From assembly GCA_002221725.1 (NCBI GenBank), contig NJFT01000151.1:37822-101821 (forward strand): a DNA stretch of 64,000 bases. Reading direction: 5' to 3'. The first letter of the stretch is position 1. Every line of letters begins with the position of its first letter. The notes beneath the pieces are model-generated. The model saw only the letters and a program-made list of their open reading frames with translations, did not search any database and had not been told where the DNA came from. Source of the DNA: Scedosporium boydii (Eukaryota > Ascomycota > Sordariomycetes > Microascales > Microascaceae). The position numbers and the translations under genes were made by a program. This document shows positions 11,833 to 20,804 of the stretch, in pieces.

Positions 11833-12445
11833 ATGGACAACGAACGACTTGCCGAATTCCTAGCCGGTGAGTTATCCTCCTTGCGTAGTTGATCCCAATT
11901 CCCGTATCTCTCTGCTCCTCTCCCTATCCTGGGACGCAACGTTCCTTGCAGTAGCCAGCTCCCCGACTTCCGCATGATACGAGAGCACGACTTTTTTTCA
12001 GTGGATAACAATTTGACCTTTGAAAATAGAGGAAAACCTGGCTCTGGCAAGATCGCAACTCCGTATCCAAGTCCTCACAGCCTGCATAAACATCGCCGCC
12101 GTCATCCTAACCTTCTGTACCTTGCTTTGGTGGTTCGTCGAACACTACCTCCTTTACAAAAGAGGCCACGTTGCACATGCGCATATAGTCAGAGATTACT
12201 CGCAAAGGGTGAGGTTTCCGATGCCGCCACCCGACCTATCCTTACTCCACCAACGAATCGCGACACGGCATATGTCAGATCTCCAGCGCGACGTGGACTT
12301 TCTCATCCGGGAGGTGAGAATGAGACCACAGAGATTACGGATCCCATATACTATGGAAGAGTTACAGCAGATATTTGAGTTTCCGCAAACAAGTCAACAA
12401 AACAATCAAGCAAACAGTCAACAAGACAGGATACCGCCCGTTTGA
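11833..12445 (+). CDS. Small single-pass membrane protein, unrecognised
   Basis: I do not recognise this gene. Two exons, 11833-11866 and 12030-12445, join in phase (GTGAGT donor, AATAG acceptor) to give 149 residues. The first ATG begins MDNERLAEFLAEENLALARS, a short acidic and amphipathic N-terminus. One strong hydrophobic helix follows at about residues 24-44, containing AAVILTFCTLLWWF. A basic stretch and a helical region rich in Arg and Gln come next, and the C-terminus is Gln/Asn-rich. There is no cleavable signal peptide. The topology suggests a small membrane-anchored protein with a cytosolic or luminal tail. The intron is 163 bp, long for this region. Support is the good splice fit and the coherent protein composition only. 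Confidence 0.5.
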
Positions 12446-12713
12446 GAGGAGTTGGCCCTTGGGGGAGGAAAACACGTCGGGTCTCTGCCGGTCATTGCGT
12501 GGGCCTCTATGTTATTCTCTAGGCGAGCGAGGGAGGTAGACAGGATGGGCATTTTGGGGAGAATAGCATCTCCGAGCAGAGCCATTCAATACGATATATT
12601 CCACAAAAATCGTTTCATCATCGACTAATAATCGAATCAAACTCGATTTCATAATAACGTGCCAAGCCAACAACAACAAGGAGTTGAGAAAATCGGGAGA
12701 AGGGCAAAAAGAA

Positions 12714-12785
12714 TGATCTAGGCAGGGATCGAACCTGCAATCTTTTGATTCGTAGTCAAACGCCTTGCCATTGGGCCACTAGACC
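12714..12785 (-). tRNA. tRNA-Arg (anticodon ACG)
   Basis: The reverse strand folds as a complete cloverleaf. The acceptor GGTCTAG pairs with CTAGATC, the D arm is GCC/GGC, the anticodon stem TTTGA/TCAAA closes the loop CTACGAA with anticodon ACG, and the T arm is GCAGG-TTCGATC-CCTGC. The discriminator base is A. No intron is present. A Pol III terminator (TTTTT on the minus strand) lies at 12706-12710. Confidence 0.95.
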
Positions 12786-13236
12786 TCTTCGATGGACATA
12801 GAGTCTCTTATTTCATCATGTAAAGTTGGCCGTACGACTCGGACTGAGCCCTAACGTCCCACCTCTCCCAACTCACGAGACACGCTACTCCAAAAGCGGT
12901 AATCCCGAGCACGGAGCCAACCACCAAAACCCAAAATCAAGGTCTGGAACACCTCCAAGACCAAGACGACATTAAGAGACCAAAGTACAAAGTATTGATC
13001 ACTTTTTTGCCCCGGCAGAATTCGCATTTTCGTTCTACATAATTACATCAGGACACAGAGTTGATAGGAGTATGAAGGAGGTATCTCTGGAATAAGGGGA
13101 AAAAAGAAAAGAAAAAATTTTTTGAGGCTTCACTTACAGCCGCCATTGTTGCAATATTCGTCCCGAAGACACCAAGAAGCTCAAAGAACAAAGCTCCAAT
13201 AAAAACCAAGGCATGCACAGCAAAAAGGAAACTCGA
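12786..13236. other. Spacer between tRNA-Arg and tRNA-Val
   Basis: 450 bp without a supported gene. It contains an A-rich tract near 13095-13125 and the Pol III terminator of the first tRNA-Val (13222-13226). Confidence 0.6.
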
Positions 13237-13326
13237 TGATTCGGCCCGGGCTCGATCCGGGGACCTCTTGTGTCCAGCACCTTGTGGATGTTAGACAAGC
13301 GTGATAACCAACTACACCACCGAACC
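13237..13326 (-). tRNA. tRNA-Val (anticodon AAC), copy 1, with intron
   Basis: The acceptor GGTTCGG pairs with CCGAATC, the D arm is GTG...CAC, the anticodon stem is CTTGT/ACAAG, and the T arm is CCCGG-ATCGAGC-CCGGG. A 16-nt intron (TCCACAAGGTGCTGGA) sits one base 3' of the anticodon AAC, the canonical position. The mature sequence is identical to copy 2 at 13468-13558. A terminator T-run follows at 13222-13226. Confidence 0.95.
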
Positions 13327-13467
13327 AATGACTTGACTGATTGATGGACGGGTCGACGCTAGAGTAGCAATATGGAGCGATTGGTCCAGTAGAAGAGAAA
13401 GGCAAAAAAAAGAGGTTGGCTGGACGGGCGAGAGGGACGATCCCCAAAAAAATAAAAGAAAATTCAA

Positions 13468-13558
13468 TGATTCGGCCCGGGCTCGATCCGGGGACCTCTT
13501 GTGTCCAGCATCTTTGTTGATGTTAGACAAGCGTGATAACCAACTACACCACCGAACC
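13468..13558 (-). tRNA. tRNA-Val (anticodon AAC), copy 2, with intron
   Basis: This has the same mature sequence and orientation as copy 1, 232 bp away. Its 17-nt intron, TCAACAAAGATGCTGGA, differs from that of copy 1. A seven-T terminator (minus strand) lies at 13446-13452. The immediate flanks show only partial similarity to those of copy 1, indicating an old local duplication. Confidence 0.95.
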
Positions 13559-13984
13559 AGTGGTTTGTCGGAGTCGGGCTGCCAAAGGAGGCTCTATGTA
13601 ACGTCGAGGATTAGCCCTAAACGCAACCCCACCAGCTCACCAACTTCATCGCTCTCGAGGACATTACACCTGCCTCCATCTATATTCCAACACGGTAGTG
13701 TGAACAGATTTCGCTGATTGAAGTAAAAGATATGTCTAATAAGTGAAGGAAGTGCTATTAGGACTAACGTTGAAAGAAAGGTCCGCCCCATCCCGGATGA
13801 AGGAGGGACGACGACCGAGAGAGTGAAGAGGCATGTATCCAAGGGTCTCATAAGTGAACTATGTAACAGGAAGATATGAAATGCTAGTAATATGCAGATG
13901 CAACACAAAGGAAAGACTCCACGTCGATGAGGCAACGAACTAAACACGCTAACACTTAAAAACCACCCCTCCAAGCCTCAAGGT
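13559..13984. other. Spacer, tRNA-Val / 3' end of Spt10-like gene
   Basis: 426 bp containing the 3' untranslated region of the Spt10-like gene and the upstream flank of tRNA-Val copy 2. No gene is seen. Confidence 0.6.
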
Positions 13985-15652
13985 TTAGCCAGTATCTTTG
14001 ACGAAACCAAACATATTACCATCGACACCCTTCTCCCCAACTCCTTTGTCATGGGGTGAGACAACCCCGACTCCATCCATAACGTGGTCCTGGTCATCCC
14101 GCTCGTGTTCATCCGGCTCATCCGCATGCTGTCGCACAAACATATCCATGTCCCTATCAACAGCAGCCGTGTCCTCATTTACATCGTGCGGCGAGGAAAT
14201 ATCCGAGTCGTTCAATAAGGCCTGGAAATCCGTATCCGTGTGCGGGTTAAATGGGTTATGATGCGCCGCCGCTGCTATGATACGAGGGTCGATAGGCTGG
14301 TACACCGAATCATGAGGTTGGAGCAGGTTCGAAGGCGGCAGTGTGGCGTGGGTAAGATCTGCGTGGTGGTGTTGCATGGGGTCGTGGCCGAGCTGCGCGC
14401 CTTGATGAGACATTGGATCCTGGGCAACAGCGGCCGCCGCAGCCGCAAGGGAAACCGATATGGCATTTGTTCCGTACGGGTCTTCGTGAAGCAGGTGTGC
14501 GTTTGCAAGGGGATCCTCCTCAGGGGTTTCATCGAAGGGCGACTTGTCTTGGTCTTTCTCGGCTGACGCAGGACTAACCGATCCGGATGCCTTTCCTTGC
14601 ACGGTGCCCACGGCCTTCCTGTTGCGCAAACATTTCTCACACTTCTTGATTGCCTCGGTAGCCGTGTCCTTGATACTACGCCAGTGATACTTTTCCCGAA
14701 TCGTGGTAGTCGTCCGGTTGATACCCGCATGGTTCTCCTCGTGCACCTGCTTGGCGATTTCGAACTGCTTCAACGGGTCCGCAATAACCTCCTTGTCGCC
14801 ATGCATGAGGGTGTCGCCATCGACAAGTTTATAATGGGTTGCGGCCGCACGAAGGCGAGACTTCTCGGCTCGGTCAGCCCCTGGGGGGTATTTGCCATAT
14901 TTCAGATAAAACTTGATCTTGTCGAAGCGCTCCTCCGACTGAAGCTCCTCGGCATCAGGACCGACGAGGTCACGGCCATAGATAAGAGCGTCGATGTAGC
15001 GGCCAGGATAAGACTTTAGGTTCCCGCAGCCCTTTACGCGACCAATGCGCTTGAAGCCAAGGGCATCCCAAATTCGACAAGACGCAACGTTGGTCTCGTA
15101 CACTAGGTTGAAGACAGAGTAGGTATACCCCAGCTTCGGCGCCCAGTCCAGGTACGCTTCGCCCATAAGCCTCCCTACACCTCGATTTCGAGACAGATCG
15201 GTGACGAGAAAGCCGGCATTGCAAACATGGCTGCTCCGCCCCGGGTAGTTCGGCTTGATGTAGAAGCTCCCCAGGCAGGCCTTCACCCAGTCCTTCTTCT
15301 CGGCATCGGCCTTGGCAATGTCATCGATGCTTCCCAGTAACATGATTGCGCCGAAATTCTGGAACCAATATTTGGCGAACTTGTCAACGGACATGGTCTC
15401 CAGCATCGGGTAAGTGTCTCCACCCTCAATCTCCTTGTTGAGCTGGTCGCTAAGATACGCCAGCAACGAGCGCGGGACCTGCTCGTACGCGGCAAACGGT
15501 ACAATCGTCGCGACAGTCTGGCGATCACGGAGGGTCACCTCGTACATCTCCACACCGGGCGGCAGAGTCGGGTTGCTCGGATCTGGATACGGAGGCTCAC
15601 CCGACGTGCGGTAGATCGTCGGGGTGTCGGGGTCATCTAGCATGGCCGGCAT
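13985..15652 (-). CDS. Spt10-like GNAT protein with integrase-type HHCC zinc finger
   Basis: This intronless gene encodes 555 residues. Residues about 115-205 form a GNAT acetyltransferase fold, with the acetyl-CoA loop RNRGVGRLM and the later ASCRIWDALGFKRIG block. Residues about 302-338 have the spacing H-x4-H...C-x2-C (HEENHAG ... CEKC), the zinc-binding module of retroviral and Ty3/gypsy integrases. This pairing is characteristic of yeast Spt10, which uses the HHCC finger to bind histone-gene upstream elements and activate them. The C-terminal third is low-complexity, rich in His, Asp and Pro. I chose the ATG at 15652; the open frame upstream has no ATG and a lysine-rich, poly-A-derived start. 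Function as a histone-gene activator is inferred from domain architecture. Confidence 0.82.
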   Translation of the reverse strand: MPAMLDDPDTPTIYRTSGEPPYPDPSNPTLPPGVEMYEVTLRDRQTVATIVPFAAYEQVPRSLLAYLSDQLNKEIEGGDTYPMLETMSVDKFAKYWFQNFGAIMLLGSIDDIAKADAEKKDWVKACLGSFYIKPNYPGRSSHVCNAGFLVTDLSRNRGVGRLMGEAYLDWAPKLGYTYSVFNLVYETNVASCRIWDALGFKRIGRVKGCGNLKSYPGRYIDALIYGRDLVGPDAEELQSEERFDKIKFYLKYGKYPPGADRAEKSRLRAAATHYKLVDGDTLMHGDKEVIADPLKQFEIAKQVHEENHAGINRTTTTIREKYHWRSIKDTATEAIKKCEKCLRNRKAVGTVQGKASGSVSPASAEKDQDKSPFDETPEEDPLANAHLLHEDPYGTNAISVSLAAAAAAVAQDPMSHQGAQLGHDPMQHHHADLTHATLPPSNLLQPHDSVYQPIDPRIIAAAAHHNPFNPHTDTDFQALLNDSDISSPHDVNEDTAAVDRDMDMFVRQHADEPDEHERDDQDHVMDGVGVVSPHDKGVGEKGVDGNMFGFVKDTG

Positions 15653-16644
15653 CTTGTCCACAGAGGAAGCTATCCCTACAATCTCTTGTTTTTTTTTTGT
15701 CTCCAAAGTGTGTCTTGCGATATGGTCACACGACAGTCGAGGGACTGGTCCCCATACTAGAGCAGATTAGTTCACTTGCATCCAAGAAAGAACAAGTAAA
15801 TCATCTTCCACTCCAGGTACAACCCCCTTGATCTGGCAGGATACTGCCAAGAACGGACCTCAAAACCTCCAACAGCAACCTCCGTCTGATTCCCCAAATA
15901 AAAGCATTCCAGCTACAGGAAAATGTGATGGGTTATTCTTACAATGTACTAAACAATTCGGATGAAAGGGGTAAGTCCCCTATCCGGGTTGGAGAGCGGG
16001 GTCCACCAGCTGAACGGCACGGAGCAGAACGCCGCGGGGTAAGAGGCGGGGGGGCTTGTTCAGCTGGGCCCTGAAGGGGGCGAAAAAAAAACTTTATGCG
16101 CGCCCAATTCGGGGTCTGATGCACGGTTGGGTTGGGCGTGTGGGCGTCGGGGATTTAGTGTGGTGTGTGCCTCAAAGCTTGGGTCGTGATTGATGTTTTT
16201 GTTGGTGACGAGATCTTCGCTGTTGCGAAGTTTCCAGCCCGCCGTTCCTTCCCAAGGTTAATTCGACGGAGGTGGAGGGGTAAAAATAGAGGGAAGCCGC
16301 AACGGAGCGCCACATTGCAACAAGAATTTTTTTTTCGTTTGTTTTGGGGATTTTGACGTGCTTATCTAAGACTCCCAGGCACCAGCTAAATGCTTGATGA
16401 GGCGACAACGGCAGGAACGGCAAATTGTATTTCGAGAGTCGGATATTTTGGAGGAGGCATCGTCCGAGTTTCTGCGCAAGCTTCGGTACTTCCGAGATCG
16501 CCTAGATGCGGCTTTGAGAAGTGATTTCGGGAGTGCATGGACAGGCCAAAAGACGGGGAGATAGCAGTCCAAGCTCACTTCTATATTCTTATTATCACAT
16601 AAACGACAATAATACTCGTATAAATACACATAATACACTAGCCC
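15653..16644. other. Intergenic region, Spt10-like promoter / MRP4 3' side
   Basis: About 1 kb containing the promoter and leader of the Spt10-like gene and the 3' region of the MRP4 gene. It includes short A and T homopolymer runs. A spliced 5' leader for the Spt10-like gene is possible but not demonstrable. No gene is supported. Confidence 0.55.
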
Positions 16645-18109
16645 TTACTCGGGCTTAGCAGGCTTCTCCTCCTCACCGGCAGCCTTCTCTTCACCAGCCC
16701 TGCCCTCCTCCACTGCCTTTTCGACGCCCACCTTGGACATAATCTTCTCATTCACCTGCGTCTCGCTCTCTCCCTCCTCCGCAATGACGGTCTCAAGCAA
16801 CTTGCTCTCCTCCTCGCTAAGCGCATCCATCTCCCGGCTGCTAGCCACGAGCTCCTTTATAAGGTCATCTTCCTCATCGGCAAGCTCATCAGGCAGGGAA
16901 TCCTCCTCGGCAATCTTTTGTAGAAGTTCTTCGTCCGCCTTGGATACGAGTTTCTCCGGTGCGGATTCCTTAAGACCACCAATGATCTCCTTGTCGATGA
17001 GCGAGGACAGGATCTCGCTTCTCCTTGCGTGCATACCCTTGATGAACTTGGTGATGTCGTCGGGTGTCCTCCAGGTGACATTGCCATCCCTTGCCGCGGC
17101 GAGTCGTCTCTTCTGTCCCTGCTTGCCGGCCTGGCCGAGGACGCCGGCAATGAACGCAACGGATCGGAGACTGAGGAAAAAAAGTGTTAGCGTAAATGAG
17201 GCATTGACTCGGGTGGCTCAAGGAAACCCTTACCTGTCGTCGTTAGCGGGGATGGTGTAGGTAACCCAAGAAGGGTCGGCATCGGTATCAATGACACCGA
17301 TGGTAGGAATGCTAGCGAGTCCACACTCGTAGAGCAGCGTATAGTTCTCTAGAGGATTCAAGCACACAACGAGATCAGGCAGCAAAGGCCTCGTCTGGTT
17401 GAGATGCCTCTCAAATCCAGGGAGGTCACTGTCGTGCTCATTCACGATCTTGACCAGCCTATCCCTGAGGATAATGTCCCTATTGGTAATCGAGCCAGGT
17501 GTCCACTTCGTAAAGAGATGGCACGCCTTCGCCTCCTTGGCTGCAGCAGTGACAATCTCCATCTGTCCTCTACGCGTGCCCACAAAGAGCACGAGGCCAC
17601 CCCTGTACGACACCTCCTCGACCACCGTCGCCGCACGTCGCAGATGCGCAGCAGTCGTCTCGAGAGAAATGATGTGAATCCCCTGCCTCACACCATAGAT
17701 GTATCGAGAGTTCGCCGGGTTCCAGAGAGACGCATGGTGGCCCATGTGTGTCTGTGCCGCCATTAGTCGCTCAAGGGTGATGTGCTTCGGCGGAAGGGGG
17801 TTCTTGATTAGGAGGCCCGGTGCGTATCGCTGCTCGACATCGGAACCAATTGCTCGGGTGTCTGACTTCTGAATTCCTCTCGCTTGGTGTTTCGCTCTCG
17901 GATTGGGAGGCTTGATTATCTCCAGGGGATTTCCGTGGCTGTTAACTGTCGGGGGAGCAGAGCTTTCTGTCGCGATGCATCGGACGCATGTTCGCGCAAT
18001 CGGCGTCGACAGAACCCGCCGGCCTGCCAATTGGGTCAGCAGAGTTAAGAATATAATTCGGTGATCCCTCTAACTTACAATGCCGTACGCCAGCATTTCT
18101 CAAAATCAT
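16645..18109 (-). CDS. MRP4: Mitochondrial small-subunit ribosomal protein uS2m (Mrp4)
   Basis: Three exons (18109-18079, 18023-17234, 17170-16645) give 448 residues. Exon 1 encodes only the first ten residues of an Arg-rich, acid-free presequence (MILRNAGVRHCRRVLS...), as expected for mitochondrial import. The ribosomal S2 domain follows: TLERLMAAQTHMGHH, the RQGIHIISLETT strand, LVLFVGTRRGQMEIV, the KWTPGSITN block, and PDLVVCLNPLENYTLL with ASIPTIGVIDTDADP. A highly acidic, Glu-rich C-terminal extension of roughly 120 residues comes after the S2 core. Introns are 55 and 63 bp. The protein is a structural component of the mitoribosome small subunit. Two E-boxes lie about 125 bp upstream of the start. 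Confidence 0.95.
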
Positions 18110-18625
18110 GGCTGCTGGTTGGTACTGAAAATGATTGCACCCCCCAATGTCTCGAGCTGGGCAGATCGAACTTCGAAATTTTGAGCTTTGCTCGGCAAGT
18201 CACAGACCACCTCCAGCCCAAAAATTGACATCACGTGACCACGTGAGATGGGCTGATCTGGAATCGCGCTTGGGGCTCACGACCGTGGCTCTTCAAGTCT
18301 CAACTTCCAGAAACGAACCTTCTTGCATGGCCTTGCTCTCGGGATTTTTTGGGGGCACATGGGCACTCACTCAATTAGGGCGATCCACTAAAAGATGCAA
18401 ACAAGTTTGTATCGACAAACGAAAGTGGAGGAGTATATTTTGTAGCGGACAAACTTGAATTATTCAGGTATTATAAAAAAAACAATAAACCAGCAGTCTA
18501 CAAATACACTGCATACACTGCAATATTCGATACAAGAATCAAGGTATACGCCGACTCGCTAGCATTATGCAACTTCATTCATACACCCCCGAAGTGTCCC
18601 AACAGCCTTACCTCCCGGATTCAAT
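18110..18625. other. Intergenic region, MRP4 promoter / CBS-PB1 gene 3' end
   Basis: 516 bp with the MRP4 promoter (paired E-boxes at 18232-18245) and the 3' untranslated region of the CBS-PB1 gene. It also contains a tandem 9-bp repeat ATACACTGC at 18504-18521. No gene is seen. Confidence 0.6.
18232..18245. promoter_or_regulatory. Paired CACGTG E-boxes upstream of MRP4
   Basis: Two palindromic CACGTG sites at 18232-18237 and 18240-18245 lie only two bases apart (TCACGTGACCACGTGA), 123-136 bp before the MRP4 start. CACGTG is the site of bHLH factors such as Cbf1; binding here is inferred. Confidence 0.55.
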
Positions 18626-20804
18626 TTATCGGCTAGTAGCCCTGGAGATGACAAAGACACCGACGATGACAGCGGCCAAAGTTACAATGGCACCGGGAAG
18701 AAGGAGCTCGTTGGGAACGCCGGCAATGACCTGCTCGGGGACGGGCGCCTGCCGAGTCTTCCTCGATTTCCTGGGGAGAAGGTCTTCCTCCGACTCATCA
18801 TAGGACTCTTCGTCATCCTCGTCAAATTGCGCCCTGCGACGCTCGCGGAGACCAGATGGGATAGACTCCACGGGAGTAGCAATGGAGGACTCGGCGGGGA
18901 TGGGAAGGGCTACAGGAGGCTTCTCCGGATCATGAACGAACAAGTCGACCTTGTCCTTCCTATTTTGCCTAGCAAGCAGAATAGCCTCCAGGAGATCGTT
19001 GTCCGTCGTGATGGACACAGAGTCGCCCTCGTCGTCAAGATAGCTCAAGGCGTAACCGCCGTTAACCTTACCATCCTCCACGGCAGGACTTCCACCGATG
19101 GTCTCGATCTCGCTACCAAGCTTAGCATTCACGCCCTCGACGAAAGCGGCAATGCCGTCAGAGGCAACCACTTGTAGACGGTGAGTTCGACCAGAAGGGG
19201 CCTTGAACTTGAAGGCAAATGGCGTGGCGGCAGTGGGAGGAGCAACGCCAGCGAAAGATCGTGGAGGAGACTCAAGTCCGGCGTGGGATGCAGAGTCTCC
19301 AGGCGCGAGGCTGTCACCGGGGCGGTCCCTGGTGAGATCGGGGGACATGATTCGAGAGCCCAAGTGTGTGTGGTGAAGGCTACCACCTTCAGCAGACAAG
19401 GCGGACTCAGTTTCGTTGTCGAGGGAGAGCCAGAACTTGTTCCAAGCAGGGCCTTCGGTATCGGCGCTCTGCATAGTGTTGATCTGCTCGAGGGTGGCGT
19501 AGGTGAGCTTGAGCACGTCCACCATACCGACGATTTCGCCCGAATCATTCATAACGGGAAGGTTGAGGTAATGTCCATCTAGATACAAAGGCACATAGCT
19601 GTTAGAGAATAGTACTTCAAGATAGGCAAAGGAGACACCCCTGCTAACATACCGTGCATCTTCCTGAGCGCCTGCTGAATGCTCATGTCCATGGGCGCAA
19701 AGTCGGGGTGGGGGGTCATCACACGGACGACGCTGCAGTTGGTCGGGTCTAGACCAGGAGCAATGACACGAAGGACGACGTCCTTGCTAGTAAAGATACC
19801 AGTAATGGCACCCTGGTCCTGGACAAGAACGGCCGTCGTGTGGTTCTCCTTCATGAGCTGGGCAGCCTCCTTCACCGACGTGCGGACGCTAACCGTAGTA
19901 GGTGGCATTCCAGTGAGGACCGATTCCAAGGTAGGACCGGACATCTTGGATCGGAGAGCCTCGACATATTGGATAATCTGCTGAGGCTGGCTTGTTCCCA
20001 GTTCGGACTGGACACCTTCTAGCGCATCATACAACTTCCTAGACGACGAATAGGCCCTCTCCAGCTTTTCCATCGCATCGTAAAAGCACTTGGTGATATC
20101 GAGAATACCGGAGATGTCTTGGTTCTCGTCCATGACGGGAAGGTGCCTGAAGCCCTTTCGGACCATCAGATCCAACGCATCGGTCGCACTCGTATCGGTC
20201 CTGGCGCAAAGCGGGTTCTTGGTCATGATATCGGAGATCGTCACGCCGTTGGCCTTGAGGCCAGCACCGACCACGCGGAAGGCAAGATCCTTGGCGGTGA
20301 AAATTCCCGCAATGCGATCATCATCGTCGGTGACCAAAACACAGTCCTCTCGCTTAGCGGCCATGAGCTGGGCGGCCTCGGCAACGGTCGTCGAAGGCTT
20401 GATCTGGAGAGCCTGGCTCGGCTTCAGTGCAAGAACGGTGCCGGGAGGAGCTTTTCGGGAGTGCCGGGCACGAGTTGCCAGGTTCTTCTTCTTGGAGAGA
20501 TCGTTCTCCAGCTTTCGACGAATAGCCTGTTTCCAGATTTAAAAAAGGTTATTACCGAGTCGACCCAGCGGGAGAGACAATCGTCTCGATGGTATGCGTT
20601 GTGAGTGTCGTGAGAGCTACTTACTTCATCTCGTTTGCTCTGCTTTTGCCTGCTTGCGCTGACGCCAGAGGTTCCCACGTCACTCCCACCGCCAGTAAGG
20701 TCACCAACAGGCCTTGGGATGCTAGAGCCAGCTGGGCTCCCCGTAAAGGGGATTGCACCGCGGCCCTGAGACCGACTTGGAGTTCCCCTCAAAGTGGTTG
20801 ACAT
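18626..20804 (-). CDS. Tail-anchored four-CBS plus PB1 domain protein (Mug70-like)
   Basis: Three exons (20804-20625, 20526-19653, 19578-18626) give 668 residues. After a Ser/Gly-rich N-terminus there are two tandem CBS pairs. The first holds KREDCVLVTDDDDRIAGIFT and KGFRHLPVMDENQDISGILD; the second holds NHTTAVLVQDQGAITGIFTS and, across intron 2, DGHYLNLPVMNDSGEIVGMV. A PB1 domain follows, with an OPCA-like acidic stretch (YLDDEGDSVSITTDNDLLEA). The last 25 residues are a hydrophobic helix, GAIVTLAAVIVGVFVISR, ending in a short basic tail, typical of a tail anchor. The CBS-PB1 order matches S. pombe Mug70 and relatives. CBS pairs usually sense adenine nucleotides and PB1 mediates oligomerisation; the ligand and membrane are unknown. 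Confidence 0.9.

Noticed and set aside
15653..15706. N-terminal extension of the Spt10-like protein from 15706
   Set aside because: It would need a non-ATG start and consists mostly of a poly-A-encoded lysine stretch; the ATG at 15652 is preferred.
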